A DNA stretch of 64,000 bases from Mucilaginibacter ginsenosidivorax (GCF_007971525.1 NZ_CP042437.1:6510001-6574000); one strand, 5' to 3'. Positions 55,238 through 64,000 are shown, numbered from the stretch's first letter. A program made the numbers and translations. Notes: generated from the sequence alone by a model not told the origin.

Positions 55238-56506
55238 TTATAGGATAGCTGAAACCGGTAAACTTTCCGGCTTTACTTTTACACGATGGCCTTTTAATCC
55301 AAAAAATGCCACCACTATAAAACAAAGCAATGGTACCACATAGCCGTATTGAATATTGCCTGTTGTATCGCTGATATAACCAAACGCCCTTGGCAAAACA
55401 GCACCGCCTACAATTGACATAATGATGAGACTGCTGCCAAATTCGGTATCGGCCTTTAAATCTTTTATGCCCAGCGCAAAAATGGTTGGGAACATGATTG
55501 ACATAAAAAAGCAGATACCGACAACCGTGTAAACCGTTACCATACCATGGGCTAAAATGGCGACAACGCAAAGTAACACATTGATGCCCGCATAAACTGC
55601 CAGCATCCGCGCTGAGTTGAAATATCGCATTAAAACCGTACCAATAAATCTGCCTACCAAAAATGCAAAACCGCATAAACCCAGATAGTAGGTAGCCTTT
55701 ACTTCTGTAAGTCCGGCTGCTTTCGGCGCATACAGAATAAATAAACTGAATACACAAACCTGTGCGCCCACGTAAAAAAATTGCGCGGCCACACCCAATG
55801 CTAAATGGCGGTGTTTCAAGGCGTGAAAAATGTTTTTACTGGCTGTATGCCCTTCATGCTGCTGAATTTTGGGCAGGTGTGTAAATGCAAAAAGAATGGC
55901 AATGATAACCAGTACACTACCCAGTATAAAGTAGGGTAGTTTTACGGAAGAAGCTTCTGCGGCAAGCGCCAGCTTACGACTATGCTCTGTCATTACGCTT
56001 AATTGCGCCGGTGTATAACCTTTGGTAAGTATTATACGCCCCCCAATTATCGGTGCCAGCGTTGTGGCCAGCCCGTTAAACGACTGCGCAAAGTTAAGCC
56101 TTTGGGTAGAGGTTGCGGGATCGCCCAATGAAGATGCATAGGGATTGGCGGCTGTTTCTAAAATAGTTAGTCCGCAGGCAATGATAAACAAGGCTACCAG
56201 GAAAAACGTGTACTGCTGTGTATTGGCCGCGGGTATAAACAAATAGGAACCAAATGCAAAAATTAGCAAGCCGGTTATTATGCCTGTTTTATATCCATAT
56301 TTTTTCATAATAAACCCCGCCGGCAAAGCCATCAAAAAATAGGCTATAAACACAGCCGAATCCACCAGGGTGGCCTGAACTGTCGTCAGGGTAAATGATT
56401 TTTTCAGGTGTGGAATTAATATGGGATCAAGGTTATGAGCAAAACCCCATAAAAAAAACAAACTGGTAATCAATATAAACGGGAAAAGGGTTTTATTCTT
56501 TGACAT
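55238..56506 (-). CDS. fucP: L-fucose:H+ symporter of the major facilitator family
   Basis: A 422-residue inner-membrane transporter with twelve segments. The N-terminal SLFFLWGFAHNLDPILIPHLKKSF is the FucP-family signature, containing the Asp used in proton coupling in characterised FucP. The second half has FFYVGAQVCVFSLFILY. Related transporters carry glucose/galactose, so fucose is favoured mainly by the fucosidase and mutarotase in the same operon. It begins 28 nt after the GH97 stop. Confidence 0.88.
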   Translation of the reverse strand: MSKNKTLFPFILITSLFFLWGFAHNLDPILIPHLKKSFTLTTVQATLVDSAVFIAYFLMALPAGFIMKKYGYKTGIITGLLIFAFGSYLFIPAANTQQYTFFLVALFIIACGLTILETAANPYASSLGDPATSTQRLNFAQSFNGLATTLAPIIGGRIILTKGYTPAQLSVMTEHSRKLALAAEASSVKLPYFILGSVLVIIAILFAFTHLPKIQQHEGHTASKNIFHALKHRHLALGVAAQFFYVGAQVCVFSLFILYAPKAAGLTEVKATYYLGLCGFAFLVGRFIGTVLMRYFNSARMLAVYAGINVLLCVVAILAHGMVTVYTVVGICFFMSIMFPTIFALGIKDLKADTEFGSSLIIMSIVGGAVLPRAFGYISDTTGNIQYGYVVPLLCFIVVAFFGLKGHRVKVKPESLPVSAIL

Positions 56507-56534
56507 TATCTGATATAATATTTTCTTTTACTTC

Positions 56535-58487
56535 TTACTCGTTGACAGTAATCTTCGCTACCCATCCGCCGGAAGTATCCAAATGGATATTAATAGCGGA
56601 GCTTGCCGAAACAGCTGTTTTTGACCTGGTTAAACTTTGAGGAGAGGATAATACATCAGCCCATGACGACAATGTATATTTACCTGGTGATAAAAAATCC
56701 AGTTTCAATTGCAAGGTGCGTTCAGCGTCGTTAGTCATTGCGCCAACATACCAGTCTTTCCCACTTCTTTTGGCAATTATGATGTATTCGCCCGGATACC
56801 CGCCCAGCACCCGGGTATCATCCCAAACGGTAGGCATATCGTTTAAAAAATCGGCTCCCGGCTTGCCTAAAATATGTTCAGGCGCATCGCAGTAAACCAT
56901 AAACGGACTTTCGTAAATCACAAACTTTGCCAGTTCGGCACAGCGGCTGTTCATTACCTGGGTAGGGCTGCCTTCCTTGAACTCACCCTTTTTCACGTTT
57001 AAAAATCCGCCGGGGGTGTAATCCATCTGTCCGGCCAGCATGCGGGTAAATGGTAAGGTGGTGTTATGCCCGGCAGTTATCCTGGTTGAAAATTTGGAAT
57101 ATTCTTCGCCCAAAACCCCTTCCCGTGTTATCATGTTAGGATAGGTGCGTATAATGCCATCCGGTTTAAAGGCGCCATGAAAATCAACCATTAAATGATA
57201 TTTTGCGGCGGTTTCAATAATACGGCGGTACCAGTTTACCATTTGCTGGTCGTCACGATCCATAAAATCAATTTTAACCCCGGCAATACCCCATTGCTGG
57301 TAAATTGGAAAGGCTTTTTCAAAATTATCATTCCGGTTAACATCCGAGCTGTATAACCAAAGCCAGCATTTAACCTTTTTGGCTTTAGCATAGGCTAAAA
57401 TCTCCGCCATATTCAACTGCGGTGCCGGTTTGGTAATATCAGCCTCGGGCTTGTTAAATGCGCCATACCATTGCCAGTCGATAAGCATATAAGGCCAATG
57501 CTGGGCCGAGGCCAGATCGATGTATTTTTTAATGGTAGGCATATCCATTTTTACATCGCCGCTCCACCAGTTATCCCAGGCGCTCATACCAGGCTTAATC
57601 CAGCTGGCATCTTTTATTGCACAGGGAGGGTTAAGGTTCTGGATCAGTTCCGATTCAATTAATTTTCCCGGCGAGCCGGCCAGCATCACTACACGCCAGG
57701 GCGTGAGCAAATTATTGGTGAACCGGGCCTTAACCCCGTTCTCACTTTCGCCGGGCAAAGGCGATAATTTGGTAACCAAATTCACCTTATCGGTTGCGCC
57801 GGTATCTGTTTTAAGCGATCCTATATAAAAACCGGGATAGTTGTCGATATTGGCTTCGGTGATAGCCGCATAGTGCTGCTTATCTAATTCAACCAGGAGG
57901 GGTAAGCCGGCAATTGTTTTTGCAGTAATGTGGTTAAGGGTTCGCGGCCAAAACTCGGTTTCCTGCGAGGAAGTATAGCTTCCATAATCGGCCACCCAGG
58001 CCTTTGCTCCCGCAGGTAAATTAAAGCCGGTAAGTTCCCTCACTATCTGCCGGTCGCCAATTTTATCAGCCCCGAATAACTGGTAACGGAATGCAACGCC
58101 ATCATCATAAACCCTGAAAAATACATTCATCCGGCGCATCTGCCCCGATTTTTCAGCCAGCGACAGTACCAATTCATTATAATGGTCAGTTATACGCTGG
58201 TGCTTTGTTTTTACTACTGGCATCCATGTTTGGCTAATGGAATGCTCCACATGGCTTATTATGCTCATATCGGTGCCCATAGCCGGTTCATCTTTAAACT
58301 CGAAACCAAGCGATGAAGGATGCACTATTGTTAAGCCGTTACTGGTAACAGTGTATTGCAACCCGGTGTTGTTGTTTATCTCTACAACAGTTTTTTTATC
58401 CGGCGATACCAGCTTAAAGGTTTGCGAAAAAGAAGGGGCTGCCAGTGAAATAACAGCTCCCAAAACAAAATAAAATTTAAGATTCAT
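56535..58487 (-). CDS. Glycoside hydrolase family 97, retaining type (alpha-galactosidase-like)
   Basis: A 650-residue exported enzyme with signal peptide NLKFYFVLGAVISLAAPSFSQ. GH97 marks include SAWDNWWSGDVKMD near 305, LIDWQWYGAF near 335 and GVKIDFMDRDDQQMVNWY near 405. An Asp at KIDFMD is the nucleophile position of the retaining alpha-galactosidase branch; inverting glucosidases such as SusB lack it. It would release alpha-galactosyl caps from glycans, matching the fucosidase upstream by 8 nt. Substrate specificity is inferred. Confidence 0.88.
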   Translation of the reverse strand: MNLKFYFVLGAVISLAAPSFSQTFKLVSPDKKTVVEINNNTGLQYTVTSNGLTIVHPSSLGFEFKDEPAMGTDMSIISHVEHSISQTWMPVVKTKHQRITDHYNELVLSLAEKSGQMRRMNVFFRVYDDGVAFRYQLFGADKIGDRQIVRELTGFNLPAGAKAWVADYGSYTSSQETEFWPRTLNHITAKTIAGLPLLVELDKQHYAAITEANIDNYPGFYIGSLKTDTGATDKVNLVTKLSPLPGESENGVKARFTNNLLTPWRVVMLAGSPGKLIESELIQNLNPPCAIKDASWIKPGMSAWDNWWSGDVKMDMPTIKKYIDLASAQHWPYMLIDWQWYGAFNKPEADITKPAPQLNMAEILAYAKAKKVKCWLWLYSSDVNRNDNFEKAFPIYQQWGIAGVKIDFMDRDDQQMVNWYRRIIETAAKYHLMVDFHGAFKPDGIIRTYPNMITREGVLGEEYSKFSTRITAGHNTTLPFTRMLAGQMDYTPGGFLNVKKGEFKEGSPTQVMNSRCAELAKFVIYESPFMVYCDAPEHILGKPGADFLNDMPTVWDDTRVLGGYPGEYIIIAKRSGKDWYVGAMTNDAERTLQLKLDFLSPGKYTLSSWADVLSSPQSLTRSKTAVSASSAINIHLDTSGGWVAKITVNE

Positions 58488-58495
58488 AATATGGA

Positions 58496-60136
58496 TTAAA
58501 CAGCGCCCTCAATTTTTAAAACGAACGCATCTTTACCGGGAGCTTGCTCAGGCAATTTTACCTTGAGACCGGCTTCAGTTTGCTCAAAAGTCAAATTACC
58601 GTTTCCAAGTAAGCTTACTTTACTTACCTTACCCGCCTGGTTACCTGCTAACTTTTTAATCAAGGCTTCGTTGCCCGCAGGCCAACCCAACATGGTGGCA
58701 TAAAGGCTTTTATCCTTTACAGTAAATCTGATATCTTCGGCCACAAAGGGTTTTCCCTTACCCTCGTTAAAGCCTTGTGCATTGATTGGTGCTGCCGATT
58801 CAATTGCGGGGCCTTCGCCAAATACTTTCCAGGGACGGGTGCCGTAAATCGCCTCGCCGTTAACCTGCATCCATGCTCCTATGTTTTCAACTATAGAGCG
58901 CTCTTCATTGTCAATGGTACCATCGCCACGTACAGGAATGTTCAGCAGCAGGTTGCCGTTTTTGCTTACGATATCAACCAGGGTATGTACTACTGTTTTG
59001 GCGCTTTTGTACCCTTTGTAATCAAATATGCGGCGGTCATAGTGCCATCCGCCTATACAGGTATCTGTTTGCCATGGCAACGGTTCTATCACGTTGCTTT
59101 GCCCGCGCTCTATATCCCAAATCATGCAGTTACGCTGTTGTTTGTCTAATACTTTACCAAATAGCGCTGCCTGCAGTTTACCATGTTTTTTAATACTGGT
59201 GTTGTACATGTGCGCGGCAATTTTTAAACCCACATCGCTTACCGGCCAAAGCGGTAAGGCCGTATCATCAAAATAAATCAGTTCGGGGCCATATTTATCT
59301 ATAAGTTCAATGGTACGGTTTAAAAACTTATCGCAGTAGGCTTTATCAGGTACGCTTGTCCCATTACCCCAATCCCAGAATTTGCCCGGATCGTTATCCC
59401 AGCTATACTTGCTTAGCGGGTGGTTTTGTGCATATAATTCCTGCGGATCATAACCATTCCACCATTTACCAGCGCCATCCGCTTTGGTAAGCTTGCCATC
59501 GTAAGGAATACCTGCGTATGGGCCGCTTTTATCAGCGCGTTGTGCAACTTCGTACCAGGTCCATGGGTGCGATGCGTGTACTGTTACGCCAAAAGGGAGG
59601 TTATGTTCTTTGGCAGCTTTGGCCCAACCGCCAATCAGGTCTTTTTTAGGGCCAAGTTTGGTAGAGTTCCAGCTTTGGTATTTGCTGTCGTAAAGGTCAA
59701 AATTATCATGGTGATTGGCCAATGCCATAAAATATTTGGCGCCGGCACGTTTATATAACCCCACCAATTCGCTGGGATCCCAGTTCTCGGCTTTCCACTC
59801 ATTAATTACGTCCTTAAATCCAAATTTTGAAGGATGACCGTACTTTTGAATATGATATTTGTATTGATCGCTGCCTTCCTGGTACATCCCGCGGGCGTAC
59901 CAGTCGCCGCGTTCGGGCTGGCATTGTGGGCCCCAATGCGCCCACATGCCAAACTTGGCGTCGCGAAACCATTCCGGAACCTGGTATTGAGCTAATGAAT
60001 CCCAATTGGGTTTAAAAGGGCCGGAGGCAATGCCGGCATTTGAATTTGATTGCAACAAACTGCTGCCAAAAACCCTTGACAGATACAAGGATGAGAATCC
60101 TGTGGCTATGCCTTTTATTAATGTTCTTCTTTTCAT
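58496..60136 (-). CDS. Alpha-L-fucosidase, glycoside hydrolase family 29
   Basis: This 546-residue enzyme hydrolyses terminal L-fucose from glycans. The start at ATG 60136 gives MKRRTLIKGIATGFSSLYLSRVFG, a twin-arginine-like export signal. GH29 segments are WFRDAKFGMWAHWGPQCQPE near 48, YFMALANHHDNFDLYDSKYQSWNS near 130 and the nucleophile Asp in PELIYFDDTALPLWPV near 289. The C-terminal part from about 430 is a beta-sandwich domain. It is the first gene of the six-gene fucose operon. Confidence 0.93.
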   Translation of the reverse strand: MKRRTLIKGIATGFSSLYLSRVFGSSLLQSNSNAGIASGPFKPNWDSLAQYQVPEWFRDAKFGMWAHWGPQCQPERGDWYARGMYQEGSDQYKYHIQKYGHPSKFGFKDVINEWKAENWDPSELVGLYKRAGAKYFMALANHHDNFDLYDSKYQSWNSTKLGPKKDLIGGWAKAAKEHNLPFGVTVHASHPWTWYEVAQRADKSGPYAGIPYDGKLTKADGAGKWWNGYDPQELYAQNHPLSKYSWDNDPGKFWDWGNGTSVPDKAYCDKFLNRTIELIDKYGPELIYFDDTALPLWPVSDVGLKIAAHMYNTSIKKHGKLQAALFGKVLDKQQRNCMIWDIERGQSNVIEPLPWQTDTCIGGWHYDRRIFDYKGYKSAKTVVHTLVDIVSKNGNLLLNIPVRGDGTIDNEERSIVENIGAWMQVNGEAIYGTRPWKVFGEGPAIESAAPINAQGFNEGKGKPFVAEDIRFTVKDKSLYATMLGWPAGNEALIKKLAGNQAGKVSKVSLLGNGNLTFEQTEAGLKVKLPEQAPGKDAFVLKIEGAV

Positions 60137-60332
60137 AATTATGTTTGGTGGTCGGAAAAAACAGTACACCGTTCAGCCTTACGGATGAATATCCGGGACT
60201 TTAAATAGGTTTCTGCAAGTGGTTATCTACAACTGGTTAGTCAACAAATCACGTTATTTTATCAATAATTGGTAATCACCCAAATTTCTTTGAAATAATG
60301 ACTAAATAATTGACCTAATAGGACTTTTTTTT

Positions 60333-60355
60333 ATACAAAACCGACTTTTTTGTAT
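60333..60355. promoter_or_regulatory. ATACAAAA-N7-TTTTGTAT palindrome with AAAGTCGGTTTT motif
   Basis: Perfect 8-bp arms at 60333-60340 and 60348-60355. Read leftwards it contains AAAGTCGGTTTTGTA, which recurs at 61542 with one mismatch upstream of the AraC gene. Confidence 0.55.
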
Positions 60356-60391
60356 GAGGGGAAAAGTAAATTTGCGGAAATAATCGACGTT

Positions 60392-60428
60392 GTTACAACA
60401 AAAATCAAATTTTAATTTTTGTTGTAAC
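60392..60428. promoter_or_regulatory. Large palindrome GTTACAACAAAAAT-N9-ATTTTTGTTGTAAC
   Basis: Perfect 14-bp inverted arms (60392-60405 and 60415-60428) around a 9-nt spacer, between the AraC regulator gene and the fucosidase gene. It lacks a T-run in the leftward reading, so an operator is more likely than a terminator. Confidence 0.65.
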
Positions 60429-60589
60429 TTATTTATTTAGTGTTTGTTACAATTGGAATGATGCTGCCGGATTATACATGCAATTGCATGTTGATAGTTT
60501 ATGGGCTGGTACTTATAGACAAATAGGTAATGGTTATTTCAGACTTTAGTGCAGGTAATGTTTCCCCTGCAATAACGATATGTTACTGA

Positions 60590-61477
60590 TCAATGATTGA
60601 AACCAACCTGGTACATTTGTTTTTTATATTCACTGGGCGACATACCGGTGATTTTTTTGAAGGTTTTAGAAAAATAAGAAAGGTTATCAAATCCTGTTCG
60701 GGTACAGATTTCGGAATAAGACATCCGGCTTGTTGCCATCAGGTATTGAGCGCGTTCAACGCGTTTTTCATTGATATAATTTAACGGCCTGGTTCCGGTG
60801 TGCTGTTTAAATTGCCTTGAAAAATAATCAACATTTTGATTTGCCCGGGATGCGAGCAGGTTAACCGATAAGTCCATGTGTAAATTAACAAGGATATAAT
60901 TCAGGGTTTCTGCAATTTTTAGCGGGATAGGTTTATGTTCTGGATATTTGAACAATTGGGGGTCCAGGAATTTTGCGGTCAGCATCATCAGGATACCTTG
61001 GGTTTCCAGGTATGTTGAAGTGTTTTGTTGATTGTTAAGCTCCTGGTATTCCTTGTAATAAATGTCTTTTTCATAAACCCTGGGGTTGTCAGACCGGTTA
61101 ATTCCTCTTCCCGGGTTAATTTTTAGCAACCGGTTAAAAAGGGCAATATCCATTTCGGTAGCTTTTGTTTTCAGTACGGCCCGGTTGTTGGCAAAAAGTG
61201 AACTTCCATCTATCGAATCCTCAAAAAACTGGACAAAAAACTGACCCAGGTAATCACTGCACGCTAAATTACATAAAGTGAAACTTGGAATAATGTACAG
61301 ATAACCTGATTCAAGCTTCAATGAACTGCTTGCATCTGATATTTCACCTTCGCCGTCATCTATATAATAAATACGGTAATAAGGACTAATCACATTCCTG
61401 TAATTCCATTTACAGTTAAGCCTCACATAATCGATGTTGAGGAGCGAGAAAGTGTGTTTTAAATTTCTTTTGATCAT
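60590..61477 (-). CDS. AraC-family regulator, probable fucose operon activator
   Basis: A 295-residue regulator from ATG 61477 (the longer frame begins with TTG). The N-terminal part (FVQFFEDSIDGSSLFANN) fits a cupin sensing domain. The C-terminus has the two AraC helix-turn-helix units, VNLLASRANQNVDYFSRQFKQHTG and YSEICTRTGFDNLSYFSKTFKKITGMSPSEYKK. It lies directly upstream of, and in the same direction as, the fucose operon, so it is the obvious candidate regulator; its ligand is not shown. Confidence 0.88.
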   Translation of the reverse strand: MIKRNLKHTFSLLNIDYVRLNCKWNYRNVISPYYRIYYIDDGEGEISDASSSLKLESGYLYIIPSFTLCNLACSDYLGQFFVQFFEDSIDGSSLFANNRAVLKTKATEMDIALFNRLLKINPGRGINRSDNPRVYEKDIYYKEYQELNNQQNTSTYLETQGILMMLTAKFLDPQLFKYPEHKPIPLKIAETLNYILVNLHMDLSVNLLASRANQNVDYFSRQFKQHTGTRPLNYINEKRVERAQYLMATSRMSYSEICTRTGFDNLSYFSKTFKKITGMSPSEYKKQMYQVGFNH

Positions 61478-62129
61478 CTGAACAACAAATATGCAAATTG
61501 CTTTAATATACAAGGGTGTTTATGAATACTTTAAGTATAATAAAGTCGGTTTTTTACAAAAATGTTTATTTTAATTAAATTTTCAGACGATGGTTTACTG
61601 TATCGGCCGCGAATAAATGGTTTATTTTATACCCCCCTAATATTTTAAGCTTAATAGGATATAAATATCCTTAAGCGTTATTATCATGTTATTCCTTGTC
61701 TTTTTGTATTGCGCGAAGCTTTGATGGCTACAGGTTTAAATGTTTTGCAAAGAATTTTTCCGGTAGGCATGATTTCTTTTGTTATACATGCAATGATTTC
61801 AGGTAGATGCTCAAACAAATGATGGCAAAATCCTTCCTAAACCAGCATTCTATGCAACATTATTGACAAAAGTTGACTTTTATTGCCGAATAGTGTGATG
61901 ATGTCCTTTTCTGAAGGTATAGTTTTGAGCCAATAATTTATAAGCCATTTTTAAAAATTGTAGAAACATTTTAATGCTAACTCTAAGTATCATCTATGAT
62001 ACGTGAGGGTACCAGGCGGTACATGTTACATGCAAACAATTTGCATGTAATTCATCGACAGTCCGAAAGCTTATTTGTATTTCGACAATTTATTAATTAC
62101 CAAAATTGATTTAAGCTAAAGCATATGTC
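61478..62129. other. 652-bp A+T-rich intergenic region
   Basis: Separates the AraC gene (leftward) from the secreted-protein gene (rightward). It contains AAAGTCGGTTTTTTA at 61542-61556 and the palindrome GGATAT-AA-ATATCC at 61657-61670. No reading frame was recognised. Confidence 0.55.
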
Positions 62130-62858
62130 ATGAATATTAAACACAGTACATTATTGTTGGTTGCGGTTTTTGTAATTTTTGCCGGATTAAGGTTACAGGC
62201 ACAGCGCCCCCCTGGTAAGATAGATAGTATAACCGAAAATGATACCGTACGAAGTATCGCGCCATTCTTTACCCCGGCTACCGCATCAAAAAAAGCCCCG
62301 AACGCCGAAGGATTTATTCAGCGCTGGTTACTATTAGAGCCCATTAACAAATCAATACGCAGTAATCTTGTTTTCACCGTTAACTACATGAAAACGCAAT
62401 TTGAAACCGATTATTTCCCAAACCAGTTTACGGTTATTCCCCGGAATGGAGAAAAAGTTAAAGTCGGCGAACAGGAATTATTATGGCATGCATTGGAAAG
62501 CCCCAATTTCAACATTAAATTATTCCGGCTTGCCTATGGGTTAAGGAAACAGACCTATGCCGTACTGTTTTGGGCCGTAACTATAGTAAACAGCCCGCGG
62601 GAGATAAAGAATGTAAGATTGGCGGTTGGGTCAAACGGAGGATCAATGTGGTGGCTAAATGGAACAGAGGCGGTAATACTTGATGGGGACAGGCGCATGG
62701 TAATGGATGATTGCGTTTCGCTCCGGCTGACACTAAACAAAGGGAAAAATATCATACGCGGAGCAGTAATCAATGGTCCCGGACTCAGTGATTTTTGTGT
62801 GCGGCTGCTGGACGAAAAAGGTGCGCCGATAAAAGATGTATCTATCACGCTGCAATAA
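62130..62858 (+). CDS. Secreted protein with carbohydrate-binding-like fold
   Basis: A 242-residue exported protein with signal peptide ending LRLQAQ. No catalytic motif is recognised. The C-terminal half has the pattern VGSNGGSMWWLNGTEAVIL and LTLNKGKNIIRGAVING, typical of jelly-roll sugar-binding modules fused to glycosidases and carbohydrate esterases. It precedes a GH43 gene by 51 nt on the same strand, so it may be an accessory protein of that enzyme. An N-terminal piece of an esterase family cannot be excluded. Confidence 0.72.
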   Translation: MNIKHSTLLLVAVFVIFAGLRLQAQRPPGKIDSITENDTVRSIAPFFTPATASKKAPNAEGFIQRWLLLEPINKSIRSNLVFTVNYMKTQFETDYFPNQFTVIPRNGEKVKVGEQELLWHALESPNFNIKLFRLAYGLRKQTYAVLFWAVTIVNSPREIKNVRLAVGSNGGSMWWLNGTEAVILDGDRRMVMDDCVSLRLTLNKGKNIIRGAVINGPGLSDFCVRLLDEKGAPIKDVSITLQ

Positions 62859-62909
62859 ATTAACTGATCATCGCATTTAACACCGAATTTGTAAAGCAAT
62901 TGAGTTATT

Positions 62910-64000
62910 ATGAAATCACTAGTAAAGGTATTAAGTACTATAGCCCTGTTCTCATTATTATTAACCCCACAGGCCAATGCACAAGTTGGTAAACCATTTA
63001 TACACGACCCTTCCACCATTGCAGAGTGTGATGGAAAGTACTACACATTCGGAACATTTGGAGGCGGATTAATATCCGAAGATGGCTGGACATGGAATGG
63101 CGGCGGGGTAAGGCCTGGCGGGGGGGCCGCTCCTGATGTATTAAAAATTGGTGACCGCTACCTTATTGTTTATGGCGCCACCGGCGGCGGCCTGGCGGGC
63201 GGTCATAACGGAACAATATTAACCATGTGGAATAAGTCGCTTGATCCAAAATCACCGGATTTTAAATACTCGGAACCTGTTAAAGTTGCCTCGTCTGATG
63301 GTATTGAAGATTGTGACGCTATAGATCCGGGGCTTCTGCTTGACCCAACCGATGGACGGTTATGGTTATCCTACGGCACCTATTTTGGATACATACGCCT
63401 TGTGGAGCTTGACCCTAAAACGGGTAAGCGTGTTGAAGGTAATAAAGCATTAAATATAGCTATTGATTGCGAGGCCACAGACCTGTTATACCGGGATGGG
63501 TGGTACTATTTGCTTGGAACACACGGCACATGCTGCGATGGCCCAAACTCAACTTATAATATTGTTGTTGGCCGCTCCAGGAAAGTAACAGGGCCATATC
63601 TTGATAATATGGGAAGGGATATGTTGAAAGGCGGTGGCAAAATGGTAGTGGCAGCCGGCGACAGGCTGATTGGGCCAGGACATTTTGGACGTATTATAGT
63701 TGGCGATGGCGTTGAAAAAATGTCTTGCCACTATGAGGCAGATCTGGATCAAAGTGGCCGTAGCGTATTAGGTATCCGTCCGTTACTATGGAAAAACGGA
63801 TGGCCGGTGGGAGGTGATAACTTTAAAGAAGGAACTTACGAGATTGAATCTGAGCGCAGGGGATATGCCCTTGAATTAGGGGTTGATTTTACGAGAATGC
63901 CCGGAGGCATGCGATTTAACCGCAATAATGATGAACCTGTGAAACCGGTACCATCCCAGGAGTTGGCAGATGTAGTTAAAGGCTGGCCAGCCGGCAACAT
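62910..64000 (+). CDS. Glycoside hydrolase family 43 enzyme (arabinanase-like), 3' end outside window
   Basis: An open frame from ATG 62910 runs off the window; 363 codons are visible. It starts with a signal peptide (ALFSLLLTPQANAQ). The GH43 five-bladed propeller is recognised by FIHDPSTIAECDGKYYTFGT (catalytic base Asp), EDCDAIDPGLLLDPTDGRLW (second Asp) and IDCEATDLLYRDGWYYLL (catalytic acid Glu), with GPGHFG following. These match endo-arabinanase or arabinofuranosidase-type members. The C-terminal part beyond about residue 310 is not a propeller and is incomplete. Confidence 0.85.
   Translation, partial: MKSLVKVLSTIALFSLLLTPQANAQVGKPFIHDPSTIAECDGKYYTFGTFGGGLISEDGWTWNGGGVRPGGGAAPDVLKIGDRYLIVYGATGGGLAGGHNGTILTMWNKSLDPKSPDFKYSEPVKVASSDGIEDCDAIDPGLLLDPTDGRLWLSYGTYFGYIRLVELDPKTGKRVEGNKALNIAIDCEATDLLYRDGWYYLLGTHGTCCDGPNSTYNIVVGRSRKVTGPYLDNMGRDMLKGGGKMVVAAGDRLIGPGHFGRIIVGDGVEKMSCHYEADLDQSGRSVLGIRPLLWKNGWPVGGDNFKEGTYEIESERRGYALELGVDFTRMPGGMRFNRNNDEPVKPVPSQELADVVKGWPAGN

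Larger units (their letters stand above)
60137..60589. promoter_or_regulatory. Regulatory region of the fucose operon
   Basis: This 453-bp A+T-rich gap precedes the fucosidase gene. It holds a 14-bp perfect palindrome at 60392-60428, a shorter ATACAAAA/TTTTGTAT palindrome at 60333-60355 and a copy of AAAGTCGGTTTTGTA reading leftwards. No -7 match was found with confidence. Confidence 0.55.

Noticed and set aside
60392..60428. Rho-independent terminator for the AraC gene
   Set aside because: The palindrome is long, but no T-run follows in the leftward reading, and the gene stop is more than 150 nt away.

Overview
The window comes from a Bacteroidota chromosome, most likely family Sphingobacteriaceae (Mucilaginibacter/Pedobacter-like; genus not provable from sequence alone). 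The clearest clue is the promoter type: several genes are preceded by TTTG-N19-TAnnTTTG, the -33/-7 pair of the Bacteroidota primary sigma factor (clpX, tRNA-His, the NAD operon). Other clues are a SusC-like receptor plug domain, FucP, GH97 and GH29 sugar genes, short lipoprotein signals followed by lysines, and weak ribosome binding sites.

Layout. (1) 1-18,000, mostly housekeeping: clpX, AMP nucleosidase, a giant alpha-2-macroglobulin-like protein containing a SusC-type plug, cystathionine beta-synthase, small lipoprotein and zinc-binding proteins, a secreted cyclophilin, a secreted esterase, GNAT, YdeI-like, an AraC regulator, then purL with a VOC-family gene overlapping its stop. (2) 18,240-23,270, an NAD salvage locus: nrtR (Nudix-like regulator), then nadM-Nudix, a DUF2971 gene, nadV and prs in one tight operon. 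Three copies of a GCG-N9-CGC palindrome sit at the two promoters and look like NrtR operators. (3) 23,370-30,840: YtxH-like protein, thioredoxin-fold protein, trmN6, yfcE, a 7-bp tandem repeat, rnhA, a copper-type P-ATPase and tRNA-His. (4) 31,300-52,080, an exopolysaccharide locus of the Wzx/Wzy type: glycosyltransferases, Wzc-like tyrosine kinase, Wza-like lipoprotein, Wzy-like polymerase/ligase, Wzx-like flippase, WecB/TagA-type transferase and an acyltransferase. It also holds three paralogous right-handed beta-helix proteins and a one-module non-ribosomal peptide synthetase. (5) 52,830-61,480, an L-fucose operon: GH29 fucosidase, GH97 galactosidase-like enzyme, FucP, aldo/keto reductase, mutarotase and zinc dehydrogenase, all within 8-28 nt of each other, with an AraC regulator upstream. 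(6) 62,130-end: a secreted protein with a sugar-binding look and a GH43 enzyme that runs off the window.

How it fits together. The NAD operon would make PRPP (Prs), join it to nicotinamide (NadV) and adenylate NMN (NadM) under repression by NrtR; the DUF2971 protein in the middle is unexplained. The exopolysaccharide locus has export and polymerisation machinery plus beta-helix proteins that could modify the polymer, and an NRPS whose adenylation pocket reads like a cysteine code, which is unexpected in such a locus. The fucose operon would release L-fucose (and probably galactose) from glycans, import it, and oxidise it without phosphorylation.

The most unusual items are the NRPS in the polysaccharide locus, the macroglobulin/SusC-plug fusion, the DUF2971 gene inside the NAD operon, and the tandem NrtR-like operators that overlap both promoter elements. 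Intergenic regions carry several palindromic repeat families, but no transposase or CRISPR array was seen.
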